DNA from: Setophaga petechia
Lineage: Eukaryota; Chordata; Aves; Passeriformes; Parulidae
NCBI GenBank assembly: GCA_024362935.1
Contig: JANCRA010000171.1
Span: forward strand, 310,001 to 374,000
Direction of reading: 5' to 3'
DNA: 64,000 nucleotides
In this document: piece by piece, positions 13,301 to 27,300 of the stretch
Numbering within the stretch: position 1 is the stretch's first letter
Layout of the letters: each line of letters starts with the position of its first letter
The notes under the pieces: model-generated
The model's database searches: none
Told to the model about the DNA's origin: nothing
What the model saw: only the letters and a program-made list of their open reading frames with translations
Made by a program: the position numbers and the translations under genes

Positions 13301-16300
13301 GTCCCTTATGGGTTCTGTACTGCTTGACAGCAGGACTTGTTCATCACATCATCTCCTCTCCCTGCCTCCCTGAGAGTTTCTGCTTTAGAGTGAAAAATGG
13401 CATTGCCTGGGCACCATGGTCCTGGGAAGTTGCCTCAAACCATTCATTAAAACTAAAGACAGTGGAGTGGATGATTAGGGATCTCTTGGGGGTTATGATG
13501 AGACTGCCCCCAATCCAGAAATGAAACCCAGCCTTAGGTCACAAACTCCAAAGGTAAAGGCAGTGATTCTTTGGGGAGCAGGTGATTGCAGGCCCTGAAT
13601 GCCTGTCTGGGAATGGAGCATCCAGGTCATGTTTGGCTGTGGGGAGCACTTGCAGCTCAGCAGGGTGACAGGCAGGCACGGCTCAGCTGTGTCCCTCACG
13701 TGGCATCAGAAGCACCAGCAGAGTTACCCTGAGCTTCAATTGAAAATGGGGAATGTGACCTCAGTCACCTGGGAGTGTTGGACAATGTCAACCAAACCCC
13801 CAGCAGTGTCAGGGGAACATTCCTGATAAATCCCTGGTGGAGCTGCAGAGTTTCTGGTGTTGGGCACTGGGGTTTGCTGTGCTGGCTCATCACTGGCTGG
13901 GTCTGCAGTTCAGTGCCTCAAATCTCACCTTTTTGCCTCAAATCTCACCTTTTTGCTTGCCTTCTCTGTCTTTCCCTCTCCCACTGTGCTTTTGGCATCC
14001 CCACAAGGTGTTCATCTGTGACCGTGTTCACAGGGGTCTTGGATGAGGGAAGAGAGAAGGATCTGACTCCATGTTTCAGAAGGCTTAGAGAAGGATTTGA
14101 CTCCATGTTTCAGAAGGCTTCATTTATTATTTTATGATATATATTACATTAAAACTATACAAAAAGAGTAGAAGAAAGGATTTCCTCAGAAGGCTAGCTA
14201 AGAATAGAATAAGAAGGAATGATAACAAAGGTTTGTGGCTTGGACTCTCTGTCTGAGCCAGCTGGGCTCTGATTGGCCATTAATTAGAAGCAACTAACAT
14301 GGGGCAATCACAGATTCACCTGTTGCATTCCACAGCAGCAGATAATCAATGTTTATATTTTGTTCCTGAGGCCTCAGCTTCTCAGGAGGAAAAATCCTAA
14401 GGAAAGGATTTTTCATAAAAGATGTCTGCGACATTCATCCCTGTCCTCTGCAGTTGCTCAGTGCTAGCAGGTACAGCTGCTGTAGCACCTCAGTGTCATC
14501 CCTGGGCTGCCTTTAGAGCAGACCTGCTCCAGCCTGGGTTGGGAAGGGCTGGGTCAAACCATTTCTCAGTTCAATGCTCCAGCACCCAGCCAGGGGCTGC
14601 ATCCTGACCAGGAGCTGCTCGTGCAGGTGTCCCTCCCTCCCACTGCAGTCCCTGTTCACAGCTCTGTTCTTTTCCAGATGTGAGCCTTACCCATCTAAAT
14701 TCCAACCCCAACCACCAAAGGGGAAGAGACCCAGTCTGGATTCCTCGGCATCTCTAAGGAGACGCTTCAGGATTAGAAATGTGGAGGAGCCAGCCACAGC
14801 CCTGAGAGAATCGTGGGATTTTGCCCAATCTCCAGGAGCAGAGGTAGATTTTCTTGTACACCTCGTGCTTGTGGTGCCTCCCCAGCCTGCCAGCACCAAG
14901 TCATGCTTGTGCTGACCTCCCTTTTTGCTGCCCTGCTGTGCTGTGCCTGGGCAGCAGGGCCTGTGGCTGGGTATGGGCTGTGTGAGGGAGAAACAGGAGA
15001 GTTTTCCTTGGAGAAGCCTGCTCAGATCCTACAGACCTCTGTTGAGTGTGGGATTTTTTTTGGCCTGGTTTCCTTCCCAATGTAAGATGAGGCTTTTATC
15101 TGCATCACGATGGTCAGACCTCCAGCTCCCTTCCCAGAGCAAGCTGGGATGAGTCCTGATCTCCATGGAGCCTCTTCCCAAGGCAGCCAGACTCCATTTG
15201 CAGGGCTCTGCTTTCACCCAAGGGCTGGCATTGCTCTGCTGGCCCTGAAGTGTCACTGTAGGACACGAAAGAACACAAGCGCACACTGCTGCTCTCAAGG
15301 TGAAGGAAAAGGGAAGTTTATTTTCTGACTCCAACATTTATCATTTTCTAAGTGTGACAGAAGATTGGAGGGTGACAGTGCCACCTCTCCAATGACACTG
15401 GTCAAGCCAACAGTCCATCAACTTTCTCCTCCTCCAGAAAGGAATACAAAACAATGAGTTATTTACAGAAAGTGTGTGAGAAAGTTCACTACAAGAATGG
15501 CAACATCAGCTTAAAAAACCAGGGTGACACTGAAGCTGTCTCATAACCTGAGACTTTGCAAAGTGGCTGTCTCTTCCTCCTGGCACAGAAAATGGCTTGT
15601 TTTTCAGGTGCCTGCACAAACTCCTGAGCACCCTCAGCTCCCAGCAGGGCTGGCAGGAATCTCGTCCTCCCTGGATGCAGCGCACACTCCCCTGGGAGCG
15701 GAGAAGGTAAGAGGGAATCTGTCTCACTTGCCCATTGTCAGTGTGGCAAGCAGGGCTGGAGCTGCCAGTGCCACTGGGGACCCTCAGCACTGGCCACAGA
15801 GGGGCCTCCCATCCCTCCAGGCCCATCACAAAGTGCTGCTGCAGCAGCTGCTTGTTGGAGAGGCTGTGCAGGACACATTGTGGGGCTGCCCAAGGACGCT
15901 GTGCAGCACCTGTGGAGGGCACTGCTCCCCCTGGACTATTGCCAGCCAGGGGATCTGTACAAATCACAAACGGGACAGGGCTGCTGTGGAACTGCCTTGA
16001 GCTGGTTTATTTTTCAGCATCAGTCTCACTACATGGTTATGACAATGGGAGGATGCCACCAGCTCACATCCCAGGCAGCAGACCAACAACTTCATGTTAC
16101 AATTTACTTTATAAGCTTCTTGACCAATTGCACAAAGCAAAAGCACATTGACAGTAGTTCTATCCAACCACTCCAAGCACACCTACCTTTGGTTAAAACA
16201 ATGCTTGCTTATTTTGAATACAATACCTGCTTGTAAGCCTTAAAACACAATGCACAGGGCTCCATTTTTAAGCTTCAAACTTCCTAATATCTTGCTAGAT

Positions 16301-19300
16301 ACACTCTTCTGTAGCTTAGGGAGTTATTCTAGACAAGCGTTAATACACATACCATTGTTCTATTTGTCCTTTTCTACAGTTTAAATAATTTTTCTGCTGA
16401 CCTATCTCATGGCTGCTGCTTAGCTCTAATCACAGTTCTGCTGTCTCTGAGACCTGCCTTTTGCAGCTTTCCCAAAACCCTCTGATTTTGTGGATTCCCA
16501 CACTCAGTCTCTCCTGTCCTCCCTGCAGGCTTTCAGCATCGTGCCGCAGTCGGGTGTGCTGCAGCCAGGACAGGGACAGCAGGTCTCCTTCAGCTTCTCT
16601 GGCCCCCAGGACACCATGGCCGGTGCGAGGGCGCTGTGCCGCGTGCAGGGAGGCCCCAGCTACGAGGTGGAGCCGATTGCCTCACGGGCCAGCTACTCCC
16701 TGAGCCTCCAGGAGATCAACTGTGGCCTGCAGGTACCACACATGGCCCCTGGCACAGCTCCTTGCCTCAGAACCACGGCCAGCGGGTTCCTGCCCGCCTC
16801 GGGCCAGGGCTGGCTCCCCTTCCCGGCTGTTGGGGAAGATGAAATAGGAAAGCCTTATAAATATGATTGTTTGGCAAAAGATTTGGAGAATACAGAAACT
16901 ATAAGCGAGATTGAAATGAAAGCAAGCTGTGAGATCCTTTAGTTACTGAACAATGGGAAAATAATGGTGTGGCCAGCTGAAGGTGATCCCATTTTGATGA
17001 AACAATTCCCTCTGCTTGCAGGCAGGTCCAAGGGTCAGAGCAGACCCTACCAGCCTGGCAGAAGGGGTCCAAAGAGGAGTTTTTAGGGTTTAAAATGTAA
17101 CACAGTATGGTAATGCAGTGATTCTTATAGGCTGTATGGAAATGCTGTAGGATTTGTATCTTGTACTAGATTGGTTAGTGAGAATCAGCATATTCAACAC
17201 AGAAGATGATTTATTGTATTGTAATGGGAACTTTAGGCTCTTGCCTTTTGCTCTCTTACCCCTTTTACTCTCGTATGCTTTTGCTCTCTTACCCTCTTAC
17301 TCTCTCACCCTCTCATCCTCTCTACCCCTCTCTTCTCTCGGGCCTGCTCCAAGCTGTGGCTGGCAGCTCCCAGCAAGGCCCTGCACCCAGGCCCTCTGCA
17401 ATAAACCCCAATTCCAAAAGGCCCCTGCACCCAGGCCCTCTGCAATAAACCCCAATTCCAAAAGGCCCCTGCCCCCAGGCCCTCTGCAATAAACCCCAAG
17501 TTCCAAAAGGCCCCTGCACCCAGGCCCTCTGCAATAAACCACAAGTTCCAAAAGGCCCCTGCCCCCAGGCCCTCTGCAATAAACCCCAAGTTCCAAAAGG
17601 CCCCTGCACCCAGGCCCTATGCAATAAAACACAAGTTCCACGACCTGGCTTCAGAGCTCTCTCGTCTCCATCCATCCCAACCATGCTACCCCCCAATGCT
17701 CCCACACCCAGCCCCTTTGTTGGCTCTGGGGCTTGAAGTGCAACCTTTGAGGGACATGTAGGAAAGGCACTTTGTGCTGTTCTTGTGAGCCAGCAAAGGC
17801 TTCCTAAAGATAAAGAAAGCCCCGTATCTCTCTTGAGGAAGACACCAAGGCTATCCCCATGACAACGTGATGGAAGAGAGAAAGTTAAAAGATACAGACT
17901 TTAGCTGGCTCCCAGAATGACGTGGCTCCTTGCTCACCTACTGAGGACTTTGTTTCTTTCTTATGACCAGTGGGCAGTGAACGTGTCTGTTCAGTAAATG
18001 TAAATCTCTTGAAAAACTATAAAAACACCATGTTGCTATAATAAATCCCTCTCGTGCACCCTTCTGATGGAGTCTTGGTGCTTTGTGCCGTGTCCGCTCT
18101 ACAGCGACAGGACACACCCGGCATCCAGGCTGGCTGGAAATGGCCATCTCCAAAAATATCACCGACCAGGGGCTCTGTACAAATCACAAACGGGACAGGG
18201 CTGCTGTGGAACTGCCTTGAGCTGGTTTATTTTTCAGCATCAGTCTCACTACATGGTTATGACAATGGGAGGATGCCACTAGCTCACATCCCAGGCAGCA
18301 GACCAACAACTTCATGTTACAATTTACTTTATAAGCTTCTTGACCAATTGCACAAAGCAAAAGCACATTGACAGTAGTTCTATCCAACCACTCCAAGCAC
18401 ACCTACCTTTGGTTAAAACAATGCTTGCTTATTTTGAATACAATACCTGCTTGTAAGCCTTAAAACACAATGCACAGGGCTCCATTTTTAAGCTTCAAAC
18501 TTCCTAATATCTTGCTAGATACACTTTTCTGTAGCTTAGGGAGTTATTCTAGACAAGTGTTAATACATAGGCCATTGTTCTATTTGTCCTTGATTTTCTA
18601 CTTTTAAAATAAATTTTCTGCTGACCTATCTCATGGCTGCTGCTTAACTCTAATCCCAGTTCTGCTGTCTCTGAGGCCTGCCTTTTGCAGCTTTCCCAAA
18701 ACCCTCTAATTTTGTGGATTCCCACACAAAAATGTTGGGAATGCCTCTGTTTCAGGGTACCTGACACTGCCTCCTGGGCCAGGCAGGGTCCCAGTGGGGA
18801 TGCTCTGAGGGCCCTGTCTCTGAGACATCCCTCTGCTGGTCCACGCCTAAAGCCTGACCTCCAAGGAGATGCTCTTGCCTAAACCTCTTGCTTAATCCAC
18901 AAATAATCAAGGGAAGAAGTTGGGCTTCCAGTCACTCTGGTTGGAGAGACTGTCCCAGAATAATCCCCACTTGACTCTTTTCCAGTTGAAAGCCCACAGA
19001 TATCTCCAGCTGCTGGCCCTGTCTCTGTTGCCCTCTGTGAGTCCCTTGTTGCTTGCCAAGACTTGCATGCAGGTGCCTTTTCTCCTGGAATGCCTCAGTG
19101 CTGTCCCTGTTTGTCCTGGCTGTTGGTGCCCCCTCAGAGTGCAGAGGGCCTGTGTGCCCTGGTTCATTTCTTGCTGGCCCTCACGTGGTTGTTACCCCAG
19201 CTCTGTGTGCTGCCAGAGCTCCCTGGGGCTGTGCAGGTGCCCTGTGCCTGGGGCTTCCCCGGGTTCCCAAGTGCCCCAATCTCCTCCCTGCTCCCTGCTC

Positions 19301-21324
19301 CCACAATGTGTCTGCTCTCAAGCCCAGGAGAGAGGAAGGGGATTCCCAGCAGCAGGCCTGGGTCTGTAACTTCCCTCTGCTGTGCCTTCTCTCCAGATGT
19401 TTAATGAAGTTGGTCACAGCAGGATCAGCCTGGAGAACACTGGCAGGAGTGAATTCAGCTGGGTGCTGAGCCCGTGCCCTGCAGACCAGCATCTGCCTGG
19501 TGTGTTTCTGGTCAAGCCCAGCACTGTAAGTAGCACAAGTGATGACCCCAGCCCTGTGCCAGGTGGCCCAGGAGAGTGTTAAAGGGAAAAAAGAGTGGGG
19601 AGGAAAGGGAGAAAAAGGTCAGAGGGGAAAATCCAAACCCAGCCATGAGAGAGAGAGGGCTGTACGCAATTTCTGCTGGGGGCAGAGGAGGTCAAACAAG
19701 TGCTGTCTCACGCTGGCAAGGGGGGTTATTTACAGACCACGAATGAGACGGGGCTGCTATGGAAAGTGCCTTGAGCTGTTTATTTTTCAGCATCAGTCTC
19801 ATTACATGATTATGACAATGGGAAGATGCTAGCAGCTCACAATCTAGGCAGCAGGCCAAAAACCTTATGTTACAACTTACTTTATAAGCTTCTTGACCAA
19901 TCACACAAAGCAAAAGCACATTGACAGTAGTTCTATCCAATCACCGTAAGTACTCATACCTTTGGTTAAAACAGTGCTTGCTTATTTAGAATACAATATT
20001 TGTAAGCCTTAAAACACAGCGCACAAAGCTCTATTATGAAGCTTTAACCTTCCTAATACCTTGCTAGATAAACTTTCTGCAGCTTAGAGAGCTATTCAGA
20101 CAAACGTTAATACACAGGCTATTGTTCTATTTGCCCTTGCTTTTTCTACAGTTTAAGTAATTTTTCTGCTGACTTAACTCATGGCTGCTGCTTAGCTCTG
20201 CTCACAGTTCTGCTGTCTCTGAGGCCTGCCTTTTGCAGCTTTCCCAAAACCCTCTGATTTTACAGATTCCCACGCTCTCCTGACAGACTCCCCACGGCCT
20301 GGGCTGGTGGGTGGCTCTGCTGTCCCAGGGCAGACACCGGCGGGAGGCACAAGGGTGTTGGCACTGCCCTGTCCTGCTGTGAGGGCACCAGAGGAGAATT
20401 CTTTTTGATGGATTTCTCAGACAAAAATAAGGCACAAACACAAGTATTAGCAGCATCCCAGCACTGCCCAAGCTCCCCAGCCCTGCCTGGATGTCTTTGA
20501 GCCGAAGCAGCGCTCCTGCCCTGTCCCTCCTTGCAGGGGGAACAGGAAGCAATTGGCTTTCTCAATTCTTCATGCCTGTCCCTGAGACATAAACTTTAAA
20601 GAATTTAGGGATTTTATAGGAGCTGAGGTTTTAATTAGAGATAAGCTTTATTGGAGTTAATCAAAATAAATGAGTAGGCCTTGATGAAGTGAAGAGTTAA
20701 TAGTTAACTAATAATTGATTGCTTGTCAACATAATGTTTGGTTAGCTGGGTTTATAACGAAGAATATAGGAACTGATAAATAGCTTTTAGGAACATCAGA
20801 CAATTGTGGGCCTCCTCTGTTCTGAAATCAATTGAAGATGGGAATGGGAGTTCTACCAAGGCTTCATTTGTCATATTGAAAAGTTGGAAAGCTCAGAACA
20901 GGAAGACTTTATTTACTTCCTCATTTTGGGTCCCCTCACCATGAAAGGGACCACTGACCCATTTCAAGGAACAAACTATGCATGGTTAATAACTTTTGAA
21001 TTAATTACCATGCTTAATGGCTTTTGAACTAATTACCATACAAAGCAGGGACTGGGATGTACCAAAGTTATGAATATGCATTTGTATTTTGGGTATTCAA
21101 TACTTGTGTAGATAAAAGCACTCTGTAATCACCTGTAAATCACAGTGTGTATTTGGGAGCTGTGCCACAATAAACACACACTTTCTAACTTTAAACTGTT
21201 AGAGAGTCTTTGTCCCTCACAGTTGGATATCGGTACTAGATCAATATCCATATTTTTAATAAATCATCCCCTACAGGAGATGAGAGGAGCTGCTGGCCCT
21301 GCTGAGAGCAGGGGCTTCCCTCCC

Positions 21325-21377
<53 letters not shown>

Positions 21378-24300
21378 GCCTTTTTTTGCTGCGGCAGGCT
21401 CTTGCTGGCAGAGGGCAAACCCCAGGAGCAGCAGAGCTGTGCTCACATCGAGCTGTGCTGGGGCTGCAGCCTCGTGAGCCCTGGGGAGGACTCACTGCAC
21501 CCCAGGGTCAGAGGCTCGACCTTTTGGGCACGAGGAAGGCAGAAGGTGTGAGAAGGGAAGGGCACCCCTCAGTTAAAATTTAAAGAAAGAAAGAAGAGAC
21601 AACAGGGGACAAAGTCAATAAAAGCAGAAATAACAGTGCTGGGTGCTTGGCTGCAGTCAGAGGCACAGCAGTCAACACAGCAACACCCTTTATACACCCT
21701 GGGCATTGTATCAGCCTAATACATAGTTACAAATGGTTGTACATATTCAAACATTTTAACCTAGTTCCTCCTCTGTCCCAGCTTTTTGGAGCATGTGCAG
21801 TTGTCCTAGTGGTGGCCATTTGTTACTTTTCAACACATTCAACAGGTTTCCAATCCTTCGCTGGTTAAATGTTAATATTACAACAACTCTTCACCAACAT
21901 TGCTATCACAACACAACACTTGTAATAAAAGAACTCTAAAGTTAAATGAAACTTCTTTTACAAAAGTCAACATTATAAACCACATAGTATTTACTCTAGC
22001 AGTTGTGAAAGCCAGCACTGTAATATCTTTATCACGAAGGTGATGTGCTCTGATGGTTCCTTCTAGATGAGAACCTGTCTGCTCAGCCTGTCTGTCCCCT
22101 GAGCCATCCCCATCAAACACTCTGATGCATTCCCTCCCTCTCCTCCTGTCCCTTCAGGGCTTCCTTACTCCTGGCCAGAAGCAAATGCTGAAATTCTCTT
22201 ACCTGCCGGCACTACCAGGAGCTTTCAGCAGGATTTACCAGCTCCAAGTGGGTGACCTGGAGCCAGAAAATATCTGCCTGAAAGGAGAAGCGACCTGCCC
22301 CATGATCAGTGTGAACCTGCCCTGGAACATCAGAGGTGGGCACTGCCTGTCTGCCCCCAGGAAGGGCCCCTCTGCTTTTGTTCCCTACCACAGGCCCATA
22401 GGGCAGCTCATGCTCACCTCCACCAGGCCTGGAGGGTTGCAGGGCTCCCAGAGCAAGTCAAGCCCCCTGGTTGCTTCATGAGTCTTGAGCAGGGGATCCC
22501 ACGTGGGCTTTGTCCCAGGAACCAGCTTGCCAGCACATCTGGCAGGGTCCTGAAGGGTGATGGCTGGACTGACAGGCTTGGGAAGGCTGTGAGAGAGGCT
22601 GGCAGGGCTTCTGGCAGGGCTGGGTTTGTGTGACATTGCAGGGGATGAGATGCTCCTCGGTGGGGAGGGAGGTGGGTGAGAGCGAACACGAGGATTCAGA
22701 CAGGAGCAGCAGCATCCACTTCCCATAGATGGCTTGAGGGATTTCTTTCTGGAATGTTGGGAGGTGGGGACTTCCCAGTTTCAATGGGACTGGCACTTTA
22801 CTCACACTTCACTTTGTGGATGTTTTCTTCCTTCAGAAAATGAAAACGACGAGAAGCCACTGAAACAGCCCATGAAATACCTGCAACAGTACAAGCAGAG
22901 GAATAAATTACAAGTTGTTCAGAAGAAGGCTCAGAGCCCGAAGAGTGAGACCTTGATGTCTCAGAGCCTGAAAACTCAGACCCCAGAGACTCAGATCTCA
23001 GAGACTTGGAACCTGAAGACTCAGGACCTGCAGCCCTGCTTGCTTGGCTGTGGCATTGCAGTAAGAACAGCTGCAGCCCCGTTTGGCACATGCCACTCTC
23101 TCCATGTCACCTGAGCCCCTTGCAGCCCACAGCAGCTTCCTGGTGTCCTGATGGCACCTGGGACCTCCCTGCCCACTGACAAGCAGGTGTCACCTCAGCA
23201 TTGGCCCCAGGGCTGCCCCTCTGGTCATGGTCTCCTCTGGGGCTGCAGCAGCTTGCTGGCTACCCCAGGGAGAGATGCTGAAGGCCATGCTCCAGGGATG
23301 GAGTTGATGGTGCTCTGAAGGAGATGCAGGTCATTGCTGGGCAGTTTGTTGGTCCCAACCCAAGCCCTGCCAGGTTTACAGACCTTAACAGCACCTGCCT
23401 GATTGTGCCCTGGGGCTGTGCTGGCCCTGCTCATCTCCAGAGGCTTGCTCCTGGTTCCCTTTCAGGACAGTTTTTGTCCAAGCTGCCTTGGTCCTGGCTG
23501 GGGGCAGGCAAGTATCTGGAGCTCTGGAGGGTTCCTGGCTTGTCTGTCTGCCTGGCCAGAGCAGCTTTGCTGACGGTGTCTGGGCAGGCAGAGATGCTGG
23601 AGTTGCTGCCCTGGAGATGAGGTCCTGGCTGAGAGAGCAGGAGGTGTCACAGGCACTGAGCAGCCAGACAGGAGGAGCCACAGCCCCTCCCAACAGGAGC
23701 AGGGTGGGATCCTTTCCCAGCTGCAAGCTGGGCCCTGGGAAGTGACGCCAGCCAGGGGCTCTGTACAAATCACAAACGGGACAGGGCTGCTGTGGAACTG
23801 CCTTGAGCTGGTTTATTTTTCAGCATCAGCCTCATTCCATGGTTATGACAATGGGAAGATGCCAGCAGCTCACATCCCAGGCAGCAGACCAAGAACTTAA
23901 TGTTACAACTTACTTTACAAGTTTTTTGACCAATCATACAAAGCAAAAGCACACTGACAGTAGTTCTATCCAATCACCATAAGCACACGTAGCTTTGGTT
24001 AAAACAATGTTTGCTTATTTAGAATGCAATGCCTGCTTGTAAGCCTTAAAACACAATACACAGAGCTCCACTATTAAGCTTCAAACTTCCTAATATCTTG
24101 CTAGATAAACTTTTCTGTAGCTTAGGGAGTTATCCTAGACAAGTGTTAATACACAGACCATTGTTCTATTTGTCCTTGCTTTTCTACTTTTTAAATAATT
24201 TTTCTGCTGACATATCTCATGGCTGCTGCTTAGCTCTAATCACAGTTCTACTGCCTCTGGGGCCTGCATTTTGCAGCTTTCCCAAAACCCTCTGATTTTG

Positions 24301-27300
24301 TGGATTCCCAGAGGAAGGACCTTTGCTAACCAGCCCCTGTCTTCCCTTTCCTCAGCCAAACACTCAGCTACAGATAAGCACGCTGAGGATGCTGATAGAG
24401 AAGGCTGCTCTGGAGCTGCAGGAAAAGTTCACATCCCAGCCCCAGAAGTGCAGGTTCCCTGCCAAGCACCTGTGCCAGAGCCTTGTCAAGTGAGTAGGGA
24501 CTCTCATCCCATCTCCAGATGCCCCGTGGGGAACAGCCAGTGAGGCAGAGTAAAAATTTTCCAGGGTAGGAATCCATTTTGATTTAGGTGGAATGTACAT
24601 CTTTAAATATGTAGCTTGATGTGTAGTCTGACTGCAAAAGCACAGGCTCAGAGAAACTGCTTCAGTGAAAGACAGAGATAAGGGGGCAGGAGGCAGAAGG
24701 TGATAGAGAGAGAGACAGAGACTGCTGTGAGAGCAGGTCAACCTGACCTAGGAATTCTTTCTGATAAAGAATTAGCAGCAAATGTGATGCAAAATTCCTA
24801 AAAATGAATATGTATGAACCTGTTGTGAAATAGTATGCATATGTATTTGAGAGGGGGATAAAAAAGGACCTGAAGTTCCCAGAAGTACACATGTCATTTT
24901 AGGGGAACGATTCCCACATGCGTCCAGCTCTGTAATGAACATACCGGCGTTACAATTTTCACAAAAGTTGTGGAGTTTTGGTTATCTCTGCAAACCACCC
25001 AGCCATGTCCCCTTCTCCTGAGAGCTCCCTGGGTCTGCAGAGCTGGGAACAGCCTGGACTCCAGCAGGGCTCTGCTCCTGCTGGCTGTGACACGCTGCAT
25101 GTCAGCAGTGCAGTGTCCTCCCTTCCCCAGCCCCACGCTGAGCTTTGGCCTGCTCAGCTCCCCACAGCTGTGGGGCTCTGTCCCTAGAGCTGGGGGCACC
25201 CAGTGCACCCCTCCAAGCCCTTCCAGACTGCCTCAATTCTGTCCCTGCTGCCCGGCTCTGAAAGAGACAACTCCCAGCTGATGTCTTGGTTCCAACCAAC
25301 ACAGCACGCTAAACAAAAGGAGAAGGGAACTGCACGTGTCAGCAAATCCTTTAACACCCAAAATCAGATGGGCTGAACCCTGGTGGGGTGCCAGGGCTTA
25401 TCTAGGGGACTTGGTGGGTCCCTTTGCACCATCACAATGCAGCACAAGCACGGGAGGCTTCAATTCAGGAAGAAGATTCTCTGCAGAACAGCTCATGTGA
25501 TCTGGCTGCAGAACAATGGAGATTTCCTGTGCAGACAATCTCATTCCTAGGCCCCAAAGCAATTCCAGGCTCAGGCTGTACACCAGGCTAAGCAGTTTCA
25601 CTGAGAGCAGTGGGCTCAGCTGTACTGGCTTTTCATGGCAGAGGAGCTGTGGCCAGTGTCCATTTTAAATAATTTTATTTTCAGATACCATTAGTAGCTG
25701 ATAAAACCCAGGACCTTCACCCCTCCTGACTTGCCAAACTCTTTGCCAGGTGGTCAGGCCATGGGTTTCATGGGTTTGAGCTGAGTTTTTACAGGAGTGA
25801 ATAAGGAAATACCCACTTTATCTGTGGCTGTCCCCTTGGGCGTGTAGCCAGGCTGTGGTTTAAGGACTGTCCCAATCCTCCTTGCAGAGTTGAGCTGCCC
25901 GAGTATGTCCTGGACATGGGCCCTGTCCTGAAGGGTTTCACTGAGAGCAGCACTCTGGAGATCACCAACCCTGGGCAGATCCCAGTGTTCTTCCAGGTGG
26001 ATGTATCTGCCCTGAAGGACACAGGTAAGCAGTGCTGGAGATGCTTCCTGTGGCCTTGAAGGAGGTGTCTCAGACAGGTTGGCTCAAGCCACTGAACTTG
26101 GGGAGGTTTTGGAGCTTTTTCTTCTCAGTGCCCCTGCTGGAAGCTTTAGAGGCAGAATTCTCCTGGCCATCCATGCCCAGGGACCTCTCCTGGCCTGCCT
26201 GTGACTGCCCTAACACTTCAGTGCAGGGGCAGATGGGCTCAGCACCTCTCAGCATCTTCTGCCCTTGGCTCCCATGAGCAGAAGGTTTCTTTGTGCACTC
26301 TGTGGGCTTGTTTTGCCAACCAGTGGGGTCTGCTGTGTTTTGGAAGTGCTTTGTTTGGAGTTCACACTGTCACACCTTGTGTTCAGCCTTTGTTGAGGAA
26401 GCAGCCTGTGAGATCCTCTGGTGGATCAAAAGAGGCTTCCAAAAGAGGCCTTGAGGCAAGGCTGCCCTTCCCTCACACAGTGGCTCACTGCGTCTGAGGG
26501 GTGTTCAGGGGCACTCTGAGTTTTTGTCCAGGTCCCAGCACGGCGTGGGGCTTTTCCCAGACCTCTCAGCCAGGACGCCTGTAAGGCCTTAATGTGCTTA
26601 GGACACATTTTGTGTTTCTGGTGTATTGATGCTGCCAGGGGCTATTTACAGACCACAAACGGGACAGGGCTGCTGTGGAACTGCCTTGAGCTGGTTTATT
26701 TTCCAGCATCAGCCTCATTCCATGGTTATGACAATGGGAAGATGCCAGCAGCTCACATCCCAGGCAGCAGACCAAGAGCTTCATGTTACAACTTACTTTA
26801 TAAGCTTTTTGACCAATCGCACAAAGCAAAAGCACATTGACAGTAGTTCTATCCAATCAATATAAGCACACGTACTTTTGGTTTAAACAATGCTTATTTT
26901 GAATACAATGCCCGCTTGTAAGCCTTAAAACACAATACACAGAGCAACATTATTAAGCTTAGAATGTCCTAATATCTTGCTAGATAAACTTTTCTGTAGC
27001 TTAGAGAGTTATTCTAGACAAGCATTAATACACAGACCATTGTTCTATTTGTCCTTGCTTTTCTACAGATTAAAAAATTTTCTGCTGACCTATCTCATGG
27101 CTTCTGCTTAGCTCTAATCACAGTTCTACTGTCTCTGAGGCCTGCCTTTTGCAGCTTTCCCAAAACACTCTGATTTTGTGGATTCCCACAGTGTATCTCA
27201 GCTGCTTTGTGTTCATCCCTTCAAGGTTTCAGCGTGGACCTGGGCCTGATGCAGAGCCTGCTCCCCGGGCGCAGCGTGGCGTTTGACGTGCGCTTTGAAA

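Noticed and set aside
15945..18726. The two family-A LTRs as ends of one provirus
   Set aside because: The DNA between them holds HYDIN exon 9 and two unrelated LTRs, not retroviral genes, so they are separate or duplicated solo LTRs.
21145..21495. Poly-Ala, poly-Leu and poly-Cys open frames
   Set aside because: They are products of the (CAG)17 tract in three frames, inside an intron.
24271..24543. Alternative frame over exon 13 (starting in the LTR)
   Set aside because: It reads exon 13 out of the phase set by exons 12 and 14 and begins inside the LTR.
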